Under the pieces are notes generated by a model. That model was not told the origin of the DNA. It did not search any database and saw nothing but the letters and a program-made list of their open reading frames with translations. Both the position numbers and the translations under genes were made by a program. A DNA stretch of 27,882 nucleotides from CAZRGV01 sp964599655 (GTDB lineage: Bacteria; Planctomycetota; Planctomycetia; Isosphaerales; Isosphaeraceae). Below, in pieces: positions 18,601 through 25,800 of the stretch; positions within the stretch are counted from its first letter, which is position 1; each line of letters starts with the position of its first letter. Location of the stretch: contig CAZRGV010000083.1 of assembly GCA_964599655.1 (NCBI GenBank), positions 1 through 27,882 on the forward strand. Direction: 5' to 3'.

Positions 18601-18895
18601 CACGCCCTGGAACACCGACCGCATCTGGCTCCGCGCCACGGTCGACCTGCCGAAGATCGGGCCAGATGATGCCCTGACGCTCCACCTCTTCCACGACGAG
18701 GACGTCGAGATCTTCGTCAACGGCGAACGCCTCTACCGGGCACGCGGCTACCTCACGAGCTACCAGGATCTTCCGCTCGAACCGTCGCAAAAGGCGCTGT
18801 TCCATCCCGGACGCAACGTGATCGCCGTCACCTGCAAGCAGACTGGCGGCGGCCAGGGCGTCGACGTCGGCCTGGGAATGCTCAAATCCAAGTAA
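15602..18895 (+). CDS. Secreted glycoside hydrolase family 2 protein (beta-galactosidase/beta-glucuronidase superfamily)
   Basis: A 1097-residue exported enzyme; the signal peptide is residues 1-26 (LVLGLAVSTVSLALA-DD). The layout is GH2-like: a sugar-binding jelly roll (about 40-205, with the family motif GVxDWHADVWVNGTHVAEHDGGYTPF-like strand at 135-155), an Ig-like domain (about 210-310), then a TIM barrel. The acid/base Glu437 is in DFNETWG and the likely nucleophile Glu536 is in INSEYGA. After about residue 620 come further beta domains, ending in a carbohydrate-binding-like module (TLHLFHDEDVEIFVNGERLY) near the C-terminus. The first motif is given approximately; the visible residues are FGAVDWHADVWVNGTHV. 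The enzyme should remove terminal beta-linked sugars from polysaccharide in the periplasm or outside the cell; which sugar is not evident. The ATG at 15602 follows a GGGGAG ribosome site. Confidence 0.9.
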   Translation: MNRTHARAVGRLVLGLAVSTVSLALADDIPRPEHPCPDAVREHWANLNGKWEFRFDAMDVGQKEAWFQPGAEGFDRTIVVPFPWESELSGIHKPTGAPKVGWYRRTFQVPDDFPRDQHVWLRFGAVDWHADVWVNGTHVAEHDGGYTPFEADITDTLKRDGENVVVVRAFDPTDPSLPTGKQVNWYTTTSGIWQTVWLEARPEAYIGRFTITTEIHPPRATILAGVLSRGNGGLHTLTVRSDDPTVASGLGKSSVATNNSGIVAEMIRAEVDVREPKLWTPDSPHLYDVTLELKDADGKVIDTVKTYFGLRTIARGKVGDEPFERVLLNGKPIYLRGALDQSFNPKGIYTAPSDEFLKRDIELARSFGTNFLRIHIKPDEPRRLYWADRLGMLIMQDMPNTWQQNERARKAWEATMRETVARDRNHPAIFAWVDFNETWGLGSPPQYKADKDTQQWVKSMVALTRELDPTRLVEDNSPCNYDHVSGTDLNSWHFYIDDHETARQHIENVVAQSEPGSAFNYCPDEKMNSAPLINSEYGAVSAGGGDRDISWGFRDLTTQLRKYPKIQGYIYTELTDIEWEHNGFANYDRSPKTFGYDAFVPGMTVADLQGPDFVGYDGPPAIVAKVGETIGVPLFVSHYSDRVEPPVLKWWITGVNEEGETTRIAPRERPVEWEPYGVKAQKRIAFKIHEPFVGAVALTLEDKDGHRIAANFVNIVVKPETPLPRVERLGDHEVALRFSPADIASARWSGGFDTTNGKVSGRGQGSFVYHLKVPKAVALSHPTGFRLRFEVASKAAREKVDWPERVNPQDYPQTDAKTWPSSLLIRLNGARVIGVSLRDDPADARGVLSHLAKRDHGSYGQLIDTGHPLPNSAKADIAAGEPLILRLSVPDEGETAGGLAIYSAETGAYPCDPTLILETDDELPQDLGVDPNAPVAIETLASRRVAILAPGDSGRDHATNWAYTTKDPGDGWSKSDFDDRSWSRGPAGFGTPGTPAVRIATPWNTDRIWLRATVDLPKIGPDDALTLHLFHDEDVEIFVNGERLYRARGYLTSYQDLPLEPSQKALFHPGRNVIAVTCKQTGGGQGVDVGLGMLKSK

Positions 18896-18921
18896 TGCAC
18901 AAGTGTTGTCGCCTGAGGAGG

Positions 18922-18965
18922 GAGCGGGGACTGGCTCCGAGACGGCCAATCCCCGATTCCCGCTC
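18922..18965. terminator. Possible bidirectional terminator between convergent genes
   Basis: GAGCGGGGA and TTCCCGCTC (9-bp stem with one G-T pair, long loop with further pairing potential) lie in the 79-nt gap between the convergent GH2 and universal stress protein genes. There is no T-run on either side. Confidence 0.35.
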
Positions 18966-18974
18966 ACCGGCCCT

Positions 18975-19457
18975 TCACGACTTCGCCGAAGGCTCCTTGG
19001 CTCCCTCGCTCGCGTCGGAAAACGCCGCGGACAGCGGTGCGCGGACCGTCAATACCGGGCACTCGGCGTGTCGCAGGACCTGCTCGGTCACGCTGCCCAG
19101 CAAGATCCGGCTCAGGCCGGTTCGGCCGTGGGTCCCCATCACGATCAGGTCCGCCTGGGCCTCCTTGGCCGCGTCGGCGATCACCTCGGCGGCCGGTCCT
19201 TCCCGCATCACGTGCTCGACTTTCACGCTCGGGTCGTGCGGCTCGAAGGTTTTGAGCCGATCCATCAGCAGGTTCGGCTCGTTGGCCGGAAGGTCGATGA
19301 TCGCCCCCGGCTCGCCGGGCACGAACGGCGGTTCCACCACGTGCAGCACGATCACCCGAGCGCCGTAGTCTCTCGCCAGGGCGCAGGCCATCCGGAACGC
19401 ATAGAGCGAGCGGTCCGAGAAGTCGGTCGGATACAGGATCGTCTTGATCGGCAACAT
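18975..19457 (-). CDS. Universal stress protein (UspA family)
   Basis: From the ATG at 19457 the protein has 160 residues and a single Usp domain: IKTILYPTDFSDRSLYAF at the start, a central VIVLHVVEPP strand, and the ATP-binding signature G-x2-G-x9-G-S as GTHGRTGLSRILLGS, followed by VLRHAECPVLTVR. The intact signature predicts an ATP-binding rather than a non-binding member. Such proteins act in the cytoplasm in stress survival by means that are still poorly defined. A TTG start nine codons earlier is possible, but the family begins close to this ATG. A short Ala/Ser/Lys-rich tail follows the domain. It lies downstream of the FBP aldolase/phosphatase gene on the same strand, 69 nt away, and may share its transcript. 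Confidence 0.9.
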   Translation of the reverse strand: MLPIKTILYPTDFSDRSLYAFRMACALARDYGARVIVLHVVEPPFVPGEPGAIIDLPANEPNLLMDRLKTFEPHDPSVKVEHVMREGPAAEVIADAAKEAQADLIVMGTHGRTGLSRILLGSVTEQVLRHAECPVLTVRAPLSAAFSDASEGAKEPSAKS

Positions 19458-19526
19458 GATCGGATGAGCTCCCCTGGTTGACAACGGGATCGACGCATTC
19501 TCCGACTTCGACCAAAACCTCGCAAG

Positions 19527-20657
19527 TCACGACACCGCCATCTCGGCGGGCTGGGCCGCCTCTCGAATCTGGAATCGCGCGTCGAGGTTCTCCAGAATGT
19601 GCGTGATGCCGCCGTATTCGAGCTCGCTGAAGGGCAGCATGGCCGCGCCCGAGAACCCTTGGCGTCGCAACTCCATGGCCTTGGTGGCGGCCCGGTCTCG
19701 CACGGTGTCCCAGAACGGGTGGGCGAACAGGTCCATCGGCTCGGTGAAGGTGCCGTTGTGCACGCAGAAACCCAGGCAACTGACGATCGGCGGACCGTCG
19801 AAGTAGCTGCAGCCGGTGCCGCTTGGAACCGGCATCAACGGTCCGACATGGCTGCCCCGCATGAACCCGCCGACGTAATGCGCCAGGCTGTAAGGCGCCA
19901 GGATTTCGCCCGTCGCCGGGAAGTGCTTCTGCGCCCGGACCAGCAAGACCGGATCGTCCTTGCCCGTGTACTTCCCGGCGATGTTGTGCAGCCTCGTCGT
20001 GCTGGCCGCAACGGCCTGTTCGCCGTTGTGCCGGCTGTAAATGGCCTCGACCACGTACCGATCGTTGTCGCGCAGCAACGCGGCCAGGTTGTACAGGTCG
20101 TCCGGCAGGTCGAGCTCGATCACCCGGTCCCCCTCGGTGTAGTTCACGTCCATGACGCGGAACCGATACCCCTTGGTGATCTCTGGGCTGAGCAGCAGGC
20201 CAGCCGTGTTCATCGGATCGGCGAAGGCCAGGTAAAGCGGCAGGTTGTACGCGCCCGGCTCGGTCTTGTCGGCCATGAACATCAGGAAGGGCTCGTTCGG
20301 GCGCTCCTCGAACTCCATCTCGGCGACCGCCGGCCCAAGCCCTCGCACGTTCCCGCTGAACGCGTCCTTCAGCAGGTCCTGACCCGCGCCATAAAGTCCC
20401 TGATCCTTCGCCGCTGCGGACCCCGCCTTGAACGCGTCCCACGCCATCCGGTGGACGTCGGGATGTCCGACCCCCTTGTTGTGGCTCATCAGGATGGCGA
20501 TATCATCCCCCGTCGAGCTGATATGCGCATCGCTCACGAGCCCCGTTCCATGCTTGCGAACATAGTCGCGGATCGTCTCCATCAGCCGCGCGCTCGGAGC
20601 GACGTGCCCGCCAATGCTGCCCACATCCGCCTTGATGATGCTCAAGGTTGTCTTCAT
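19527..20657 (-). CDS. Fructose-1,6-bisphosphate aldolase/phosphatase (archaeal-type, FBPase class V)
   Basis: A 376-residue bifunctional gluconeogenic enzyme. It condenses dihydroxyacetone phosphate with glyceraldehyde-3-phosphate and then dephosphorylates the product to fructose-6-phosphate in one active site. The start KADVGSIGGH, then DDIAILMSH, GKYTGKDDPVL, GTFTEPMDLFAHPFWD and ELEYGG are hallmark segments. Tyr230, Lys233 (Schiff base) and Tyr348 stand within one residue of the catalytic residues recalled for the archaeal enzymes (Tyr229, Lys232, Tyr348). Asp residues for Mg2+ (DVG near 11, GDD at 50-52, DP at 147-148) are present. An AGGGAG ribosome site precedes the ATG at 20657. The family is common in archaea and in scattered, often thermophilic, bacteria, so vertical retention or transfer are both possible here. 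G+C content looks like that of its neighbours. Confidence 0.93.
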   Translation of the reverse strand: MKTTLSIIKADVGSIGGHVAPSARLMETIRDYVRKHGTGLVSDAHISSTGDDIAILMSHNKGVGHPDVHRMAWDAFKAGSAAAKDQGLYGAGQDLLKDAFSGNVRGLGPAVAEMEFEERPNEPFLMFMADKTEPGAYNLPLYLAFADPMNTAGLLLSPEITKGYRFRVMDVNYTEGDRVIELDLPDDLYNLAALLRDNDRYVVEAIYSRHNGEQAVAASTTRLHNIAGKYTGKDDPVLLVRAQKHFPATGEILAPYSLAHYVGGFMRGSHVGPLMPVPSGTGCSYFDGPPIVSCLGFCVHNGTFTEPMDLFAHPFWDTVRDRAATKAMELRRQGFSGAAMLPFSELEYGGITHILENLDARFQIREAAQPAEMAVS

Positions 20658-20770
20658 GGCTTGTCTCCCTTTCGTTCGGCTCGAGTGTCGATCCGGTCGG
20701 CGAGAGCAGCGAACCTCCGCTCACTCCGAGGAGCATCCCTCACACGCTCGCCAGGCCCCAGGCAAACCAC

Positions 20771-20809
20771 AAAAAAACCCCAGCCATGCGATTTCATCGC
20801 ACGCCGGGG
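20771..20809 (-). terminator. Rho-independent terminator of the aldo/keto reductase gene
   Basis: Read on the minus strand, CCCCGGC-GTGCGAT and ATCGCATGGC-TGGGG form an interrupted stem followed directly by seven Ts (20771-20777). It lies about 250 nt past the stop codon of the reductase. The rest of the 400-nt spacer 20658-21057 has no gene; AT-rich patches occur near 20985-21020. Confidence 0.7.
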
Positions 20810-21057
20810 CCGCCATAGCCAGACACGTGTTGCCCTTCGCGAGCAAGCGCCTTCAGGATATGTCGAGTCGTACGGGAGTGTCAAGGCCCACCCGACCTCG
20901 CGTCCCCTCGACGTTCTCTTCCTCGTTGGCCTCTCCTCCGGCAAGGAAATCCCTCATCGGGAATCGATCTCTCAACCAATTGTGAAAAAGATAAAACGTT
21001 TAGGAATTCTTTTTTTTGAACGCGCCACGCCCCCTCCGCGATGTTCTGAAGCGGGCA

Positions 21058-22296
21058 TCAGGCGAAGTACCATTGCGCGCGGCGGGCGATCTCGGGATAA
21101 TCGATGCCGAAGGCACACGCGTCCCGAAGCGCTTCGAGGTTCGCCGTCGAGGCATCGCGGGCCGAGGCCGGCAGGGCCCGGTAGAGCGTGCGCGACTGGG
21201 GGTTGATGTCTTGTTCGAAGTAGGTGACGTAACGCGCGATGTCTCGGTAGGCGTACGACGTCGAGCCAACCTTCGCGTCGCACGACGGGCAGCCGGGGCA
21301 CATCGTGCGGCGGCTGGCGAGCACGACGTCCCTCAGCCGATCGACCAGCGCGACGTCGAGCGGCGCCTTGTAGTTATGGGCGGCGGCGATGCTCGACTTC
21401 ATCTGGTCGAAGTTCCGCACCGAGTTGCAAATCGCCGAGATCCTCGGGTCGCTCCAGACCGCGTGCAGGATCGCCTGGTGCGTGCTCAGGCCCAGTTTCT
21501 CGAACTCGGGAAGCCGCTTGGGCACCTCGCCCGCGTGCCGCAAGGTCTTCATCGCGATCAGGCCGATGCCCTTCTCGTGGCAGGCGGTCAGGGCCCGATC
21601 AAAGGCCCCGCCTCGCTCGTAGAACGGCGTGTACTGCACCATCAAGGCGTCGAGGAACCCGCCGTCGGCCGCCGCCTGGATGTACTCGGGGCCTCCGTGG
21701 CACGAGAACCCGACCATCTTCACCTTGCCCGAGTCCTTCAGTTTCTCGGCGACCTTGCGGAACACGTCGCTCTTGCCCCAGTTCACCGAGTCCGCGCCGT
21801 AGACCTCCGGGCAAAGCTGGTGGATGAAGTACAGGTCGAGATAATCGGTGCCAAGCGCCTCGAGCCGGTTGTCGATCATCTCCAGAAGCTGTTCCGGCCC
21901 CCTCTGGGTGGGATAGTCCTTGGAGACGAGGAACACCTCCTTGCGGCGCTCGGGATGCGCGGCGAACCACGCGCGATAGCGCCCCTCTTCCTCCGCGTGG
22001 CCGTACTTCTGCGCGGTGTCGAAGTACCGCATGCCGAGCGCCCATCCCATGTTGATCAGTGACCGGGCGCTCGAAGCCGCCATGTCGCCGCCGAGCGCCA
22101 GCATCGGCACCATCGGACCATGACGGCCGAGTTTCCGGGTCGGCAGGAGCGTCGGTTTCGCGGCCTTCTCATCCCCTGCCGCTCCTCGCGTCAACGGCTC
22201 CGCCGCGCGCAACGACCCCGCCGACAGCGCCCCCACGCCCGCCGCCCCGAGACCCTGGAGAACAACACGACGACTGATCTGCGAATCCGAATTCAT
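21058..22296 (-). CDS. Tat-exported aldo/keto reductase with a C-terminal CxxCxxC
   Basis: A 412-residue NAD(P)H-dependent oxidoreductase. The N-terminus carries a twin-arginine signal (SRRVVLQGLGAAGVGALSAG), so the folded enzyme should be exported to the periplasm. The catalytic tetrad of the AKR fold is present as Asp93 and Tyr98 (YFDTAQKYG), Lys126 (FLVSKD) and His159 (LYFIHQ). Near the C-terminus CPGCPSC (Cys333, 336, 339) resembles the iron-sulfur-binding tail found in a subset of bacterial aldo/keto reductases, but the usual fourth cysteine is not obvious. The ATG at 22296 follows a GGGGGA ribosome site; a TTG two codons earlier is less likely. The substrate is unknown. The gene is monocistronic, with its own terminator. 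Confidence 0.88.
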   Translation of the reverse strand: MNSDSQISRRVVLQGLGAAGVGALSAGSLRAAEPLTRGAAGDEKAAKPTLLPTRKLGRHGPMVPMLALGGDMAASSARSLINMGWALGMRYFDTAQKYGHAEEEGRYRAWFAAHPERRKEVFLVSKDYPTQRGPEQLLEMIDNRLEALGTDYLDLYFIHQLCPEVYGADSVNWGKSDVFRKVAEKLKDSGKVKMVGFSCHGGPEYIQAAADGGFLDALMVQYTPFYERGGAFDRALTACHEKGIGLIAMKTLRHAGEVPKRLPEFEKLGLSTHQAILHAVWSDPRISAICNSVRNFDQMKSSIAAAHNYKAPLDVALVDRLRDVVLASRRTMCPGCPSCDAKVGSTSYAYRDIARYVTYFEQDINPQSRTLYRALPASARDASTANLEALRDACAFGIDYPEIARRAQWYFA

Positions 22297-22405
22297 GATC
22301 AAGTCCCCCAGAATCCCATACTTTCACGGGCAGGATGAGACGAAAACCCTCGCCTCCCAAGGCGCGCCACCCGCCGCCGGTCACCGGGCGCGGGACGATT
22401 GCGGT

Positions 22406-22446
22406 ATCATAACCATCAAGCATTGCACAATGAAGGTTAAACCTTC
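22406..22446 (-). promoter_or_regulatory. Candidate promoter and operator dyads of the aldo/keto reductase gene
   Basis: On the minus strand TATGAT (22406-22411) is a good -10 about 110 nt before the ATG; the -35 17 nt upstream (TTCATT) is weak. Two dyads lie on and beside it: CATTG-ca-CAATG (22421-22432) and the 15-nt GAAGGTT-a-AACCTTC (22432-22446). Their place at the -35 suggests repressor or activator sites, but no regulator gene is adjacent. Confidence 0.3.
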
Positions 22447-22680
22447 CCCGAAAACCCGGTCACGATAAGAGAAGCGCGGCGAGGCCCTCCTACGGAATCG
22501 TCGGAATCAATCCGTTGCGCTTTCGAAGGGTGAGCATCGCCCAACCCGAACGCCACGAGGTTCCGCGGCGATTCCGCCTTACTCACCTCGTGAACGTCGT
22601 GCAACACCCCGGGGATGCAGACGGTCAGCACCTTGAGCCGCCCGAAAACCCACCGAGCCAGGTCGGCGACGGAGCAAAAC
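22447..22680. other. Spacer with no convincing gene
   Basis: This stretch between the reductase promoter region and the tracrRNA terminator has open frames on both strands, but none has a ribosome site or recognisable protein sequence. It probably marks the left edge of the CRISPR-Cas locus. No direct repeats or tRNA-like att site were found. Confidence 0.5.
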
Positions 22681-22710
22681 AAAAAAAGCCGTCCCCTTAC
22701 GGTGACGGCT
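22681..22710 (-). terminator. Rho-independent terminator forming the tracrRNA 3' end
   Basis: AGCCGTC and GACGGCT form a perfect 7-bp stem around a 10-nt loop, followed by a T-run (22681-22687), all on the minus strand. The final stem is also expected to be the last Cas9-bound hairpin. Confidence 0.88.
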
Positions 22711-22789
22711 CGGTGCCCCCGCAGGGGCATTGCCCGCGAATGTTTCGTCTTTGTTGCGAAAAGACGCGCGGGCTCGGATCGTTTACACT
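22681..22789 (-). ncRNA. tracrRNA of the type II-C CRISPR system
   Basis: Read on the minus strand. The 5' end (22789-22767) equals the first 23 bases of the plus-strand CRISPR repeat, so it is fully complementary to the 3' 23 nt of the repeat in crRNA sense. After an unpaired 8-nt segment, CGCAAC (22758-22753) can pair with the crRNA-repeat start GTTGCG. This upper stem, bulge and lower stem layout is that of Neisseria-type guides. Downstream are a small hairpin (CGAA-ACA-TTCG, 22737-22747), a 6-bp hairpin (TGCCCC-TGCG-GGGGCA, 22714-22729) and a terminator. The predicted length is about 109 nt. The RNA should recruit RNase III to the array transcript and load crRNA into Cas9. The 5' end is set by the promoter at 22795-22825. 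Confidence 0.9.
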
Positions 22790-22794
22790 ACCTC

Positions 22795-22825
22795 ATAATA
22801 GACTCCATCCCTCCTCGTTTGTCAA
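22795..22825 (-). promoter_or_regulatory. tracrRNA promoter
   Basis: A perfect -35 TTGACA (minus strand, 22820-22825) and a -10 TATTAT (22795-22800, five of six) are separated by 19 nt. This is slightly long but usable. Transcription would begin at about 22788-22789, exactly at the first base of the anti-repeat. The promoter lies in the 60-nt gap between tracrRNA and cas9, within the cas9 5' leader. Confidence 0.75.
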
Positions 22826-22849
22826 CAGTCTTGTTCTGGAGAAGCCACA

Positions 22850-25800
22850 ATGGCACGCACGCTCGGGCTCGACATCGGCTCCAACTCGATAGGATGGGCG
22901 CTGGTTGACGACGACTCGAAAACGCCTGGTATCGTGGGAATGGGCGTCCGAGTCTTCCCCGAGGGCGTGGACCGCGACCAGAAAGGTGCTGAGAAATCCA
23001 AGAATGAGCAGAGACGAATCGCTCGCGGAATGCGACGCCAAATCGCCAGGCGGGCACGCCGTAAAGCCGTCCTCCGGCGCGCGTTGATCGAAGCCGGGAT
23101 GTACCCCTCCGATCCCGTCGCGCGACGTGAATTCGACCAGCTCGATCCCTATGCCCTCCGCGAGCGCGCCTTGCGGGAGCGCCTGGAGCCGTTCGAGATC
23201 GGCCGCGTGCTCATCCACCTGAATCAGCGCCGCGGTTTCCTTTCGAACCGCAAGGCCGATCGCTCCAAGAAGGACGAGAGCAAAGGAATGCTCAAGGAGA
23301 TCAGCGAGCTGGAGACCCAACGCGATGGCCGCACTTTGGGACAGCACTTCGCCGGCCTCCTCGCCAGCAATCCGCATCAACGGGTGCGCGGAAAGCATAC
23401 ACACCGGTCAATGTTCCTCGACGAATTCGAACGGATCTGGGAATTTCAGCGCCCCTTCCATCCCGCGTTGCTCACCGAGACGCTCAAGTACGGGAAACGG
23501 GGCCGGCTCGATTACCCCAGAGAACCCGAAACTCTCAGGAACCGGCGCCACAATTCCCTGCTCAAGGAGTACGGACTCCACGGCATCCTGTTCTTCCAAC
23601 GGTCGATGTACTGGCCGAAGTCGGTCATCGGTGCCTGTGAGCTCGAGCCCAAGCAGAAGCGATGCCCGCGCGCCGACCGCCAATATCAGCGGTTCCGCAT
23701 CTTGCAGGAGGTCAACAACCTGGAGGTCATCAACGCCCGCGGGCTCTCACGGAACCTAACCCCCGAGGAGCGAACGAAGATCATCAGCCTGCTTGCGACC
23801 AAGAAGGAGCTCACCTTCGACGAGCTGCGCGCAAAGCTCCATTTGCAGGAGGGAGACAGCTTCAACCTGGAACGCGGTGAGCGGCGCAAGCTCCTGGGCA
23901 TGGAGACCGACGTCCGGTTGTCGAAGAAGGACCTGTTCGGCACGTCGTGGAACAAGCGCTCGGAAGACCAGAAGAACGCCATCGTCCGCAGCCTGATCGA
24001 CGACGACGAGCATCAGATTCGCCAGAAGGCCGTCGAGGAGTGGGGATGCTCCGAGGCGCTGGCCGAATCGCTGGTCGCTCTCGACCTTGGAGACGGCTAT
24101 GCGTCGTTGAGCCTCGTCGCCATCAAAAGGCTTCTACCCCACCTCGAGGGCGGCCTGCGGTTGATGGGCAACGATCCCTCCGACTCCGCCCTCCATGCCG
24201 CCGGATACCTCCGGCCCGACGAGCGGGTCATCCATCAAAGGGATCACCTGCCGACCCCGCCCGAGATCACCAACCCGCTTGTCCGTCAGGCCCTCTTCGA
24301 GGTGCGCAAGCTGGTCAACGCCATCATTCGCGAGTACGGCAAGCCCGACGCCATCCACGTCGAGCTGGCCCGCGAGGTTCAGGGCGGTCTTGAACAGCGC
24401 AAGGCATACAACCTCCGTATCCGAGATCGGGAAAAACAACGCGAAGACGCCGCGAACGAGATCCGAACCCTCGGCCACAAGCCCACCCGCGAGGCCATCC
24501 AGCGCTACCTGCTCTGGAAGGAACAGGGCGAATGCTGCCTCTACTCCGGCCGCCCCATCAGCCCGGCCCAGCTCTTCGGCGGCGAAGTCCAGATCGACCA
24601 CATCCTCCCCGAGTCGCGCAGCCTCGACAACTCCATGGCCAACAAGGTCGTCTGCTTCCGCGACGAGAACGACGCCAAGGGGAACCGCACCCCCTACGAG
24701 TGGCTCGCCGAGTCCAATCCCAGGAAGTTCGACGACATCCTCCAGCGCGCCGCCAAGCTCCCCATCGAGGTCCGCAACGGAAAGCGGTTGAAGATCGCCG
24801 CGAAAAACGTCGAAATCAACGAATTCATCAACCGCCAGCTCACCGACACCGCCTATATCAGCCGCCAGGTCCGGGCCTACGTCCAATGCCTGGGCACCGA
24901 CGTCGTTTGCACCAAGGGCCAGTGCACCGCCGAACTTCGGCATATGTGGGGCCTTGACACCGTGTTGCGCGACGATGGCCTGAACCTCAAGAATCGCGAG
25001 GACCACCGCCATCACGCCGTCGATGCCCTGGTGATCGCACTCACCACCCGATCACGTCTTCAACAGCTTGCGCGAGCACGCAACCGGTTCGCCCCCGTCG
25101 AGCTTCCGATCCCCTGGGAGACCTTCCGCGACGACGCCCAGCGCCTCGTGGACGGCATTTACGTGTCCCACCGCGCCGAGCGCAAAATCCACGGCGCCTT
25201 GCACGAGGAGACGATCTACGGACCCACCTCCAAGCCGCATCGCGACACCGGGGACCCACGGCCGCACGCCAAGGGCTGGATCGAGCAAAAGGACGTCTAT
25301 GTGCTCCGCAAGAACCTCGAAGCTCTCTCGCCCGCCGAGGTCGGCAAGATCCGCGACCCACGCGTGAAGGAGCTCGTCCTGGAACGGCTTCGCGCCCACG
25401 GCATCGACCCCGACGCGAAGGGCGCGAAAATCCCCAAGACCGTCTGGGTCGATCCCGAGCCCCTGCGCATGATCGGCTCGCGAGGCGCCGACAGGTCGCC
25501 GAACGCCCCCATCATTCGCAGGGTTCGCCTCCTGAAAACGGACGAGACCATCCGCCCCATCCGCTCCGGCGAGCGCACCGCCTACGTCAAGCCAGGCAGC
25601 ACCCACCACATCTGCCTCTTCGAGCTGCCCGGAAGCACGCCCCAGAAGCCCAAACGCGATATGGTCGCCGTCAGCATGCTCGACGCCGCCAAGCGGGCAA
25701 TGCGGGGAGAACCACTCATCCAACGCACGCACCCGACAATCCCACAGGCCCGTTTTCTGTTCTCCCTCAGCCGAGGGGAGACGGTCTGGGGCACCATTCA

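Noticed and set aside
18964..20442. 492-codon minus-strand frame overlapping the FBP aldolase/phosphatase and stress protein genes
   Set aside because: Same strand but other frame; Arg/Gly-rich and without motifs, and it would break two well-conserved genes.
22819..22824. TTGTCA on the plus strand as a -35 for cas9
   Set aside because: It is only about 25 nt before the ATG, so no -10 and leader would fit; it is the complement of the tracrRNA -35 region.
22447..22892. Plus- and minus-strand frames of about 97-125 codons left of cas9
   Set aside because: They cross the tracrRNA, its promoter and its terminator and resemble no Cas or accessory protein.
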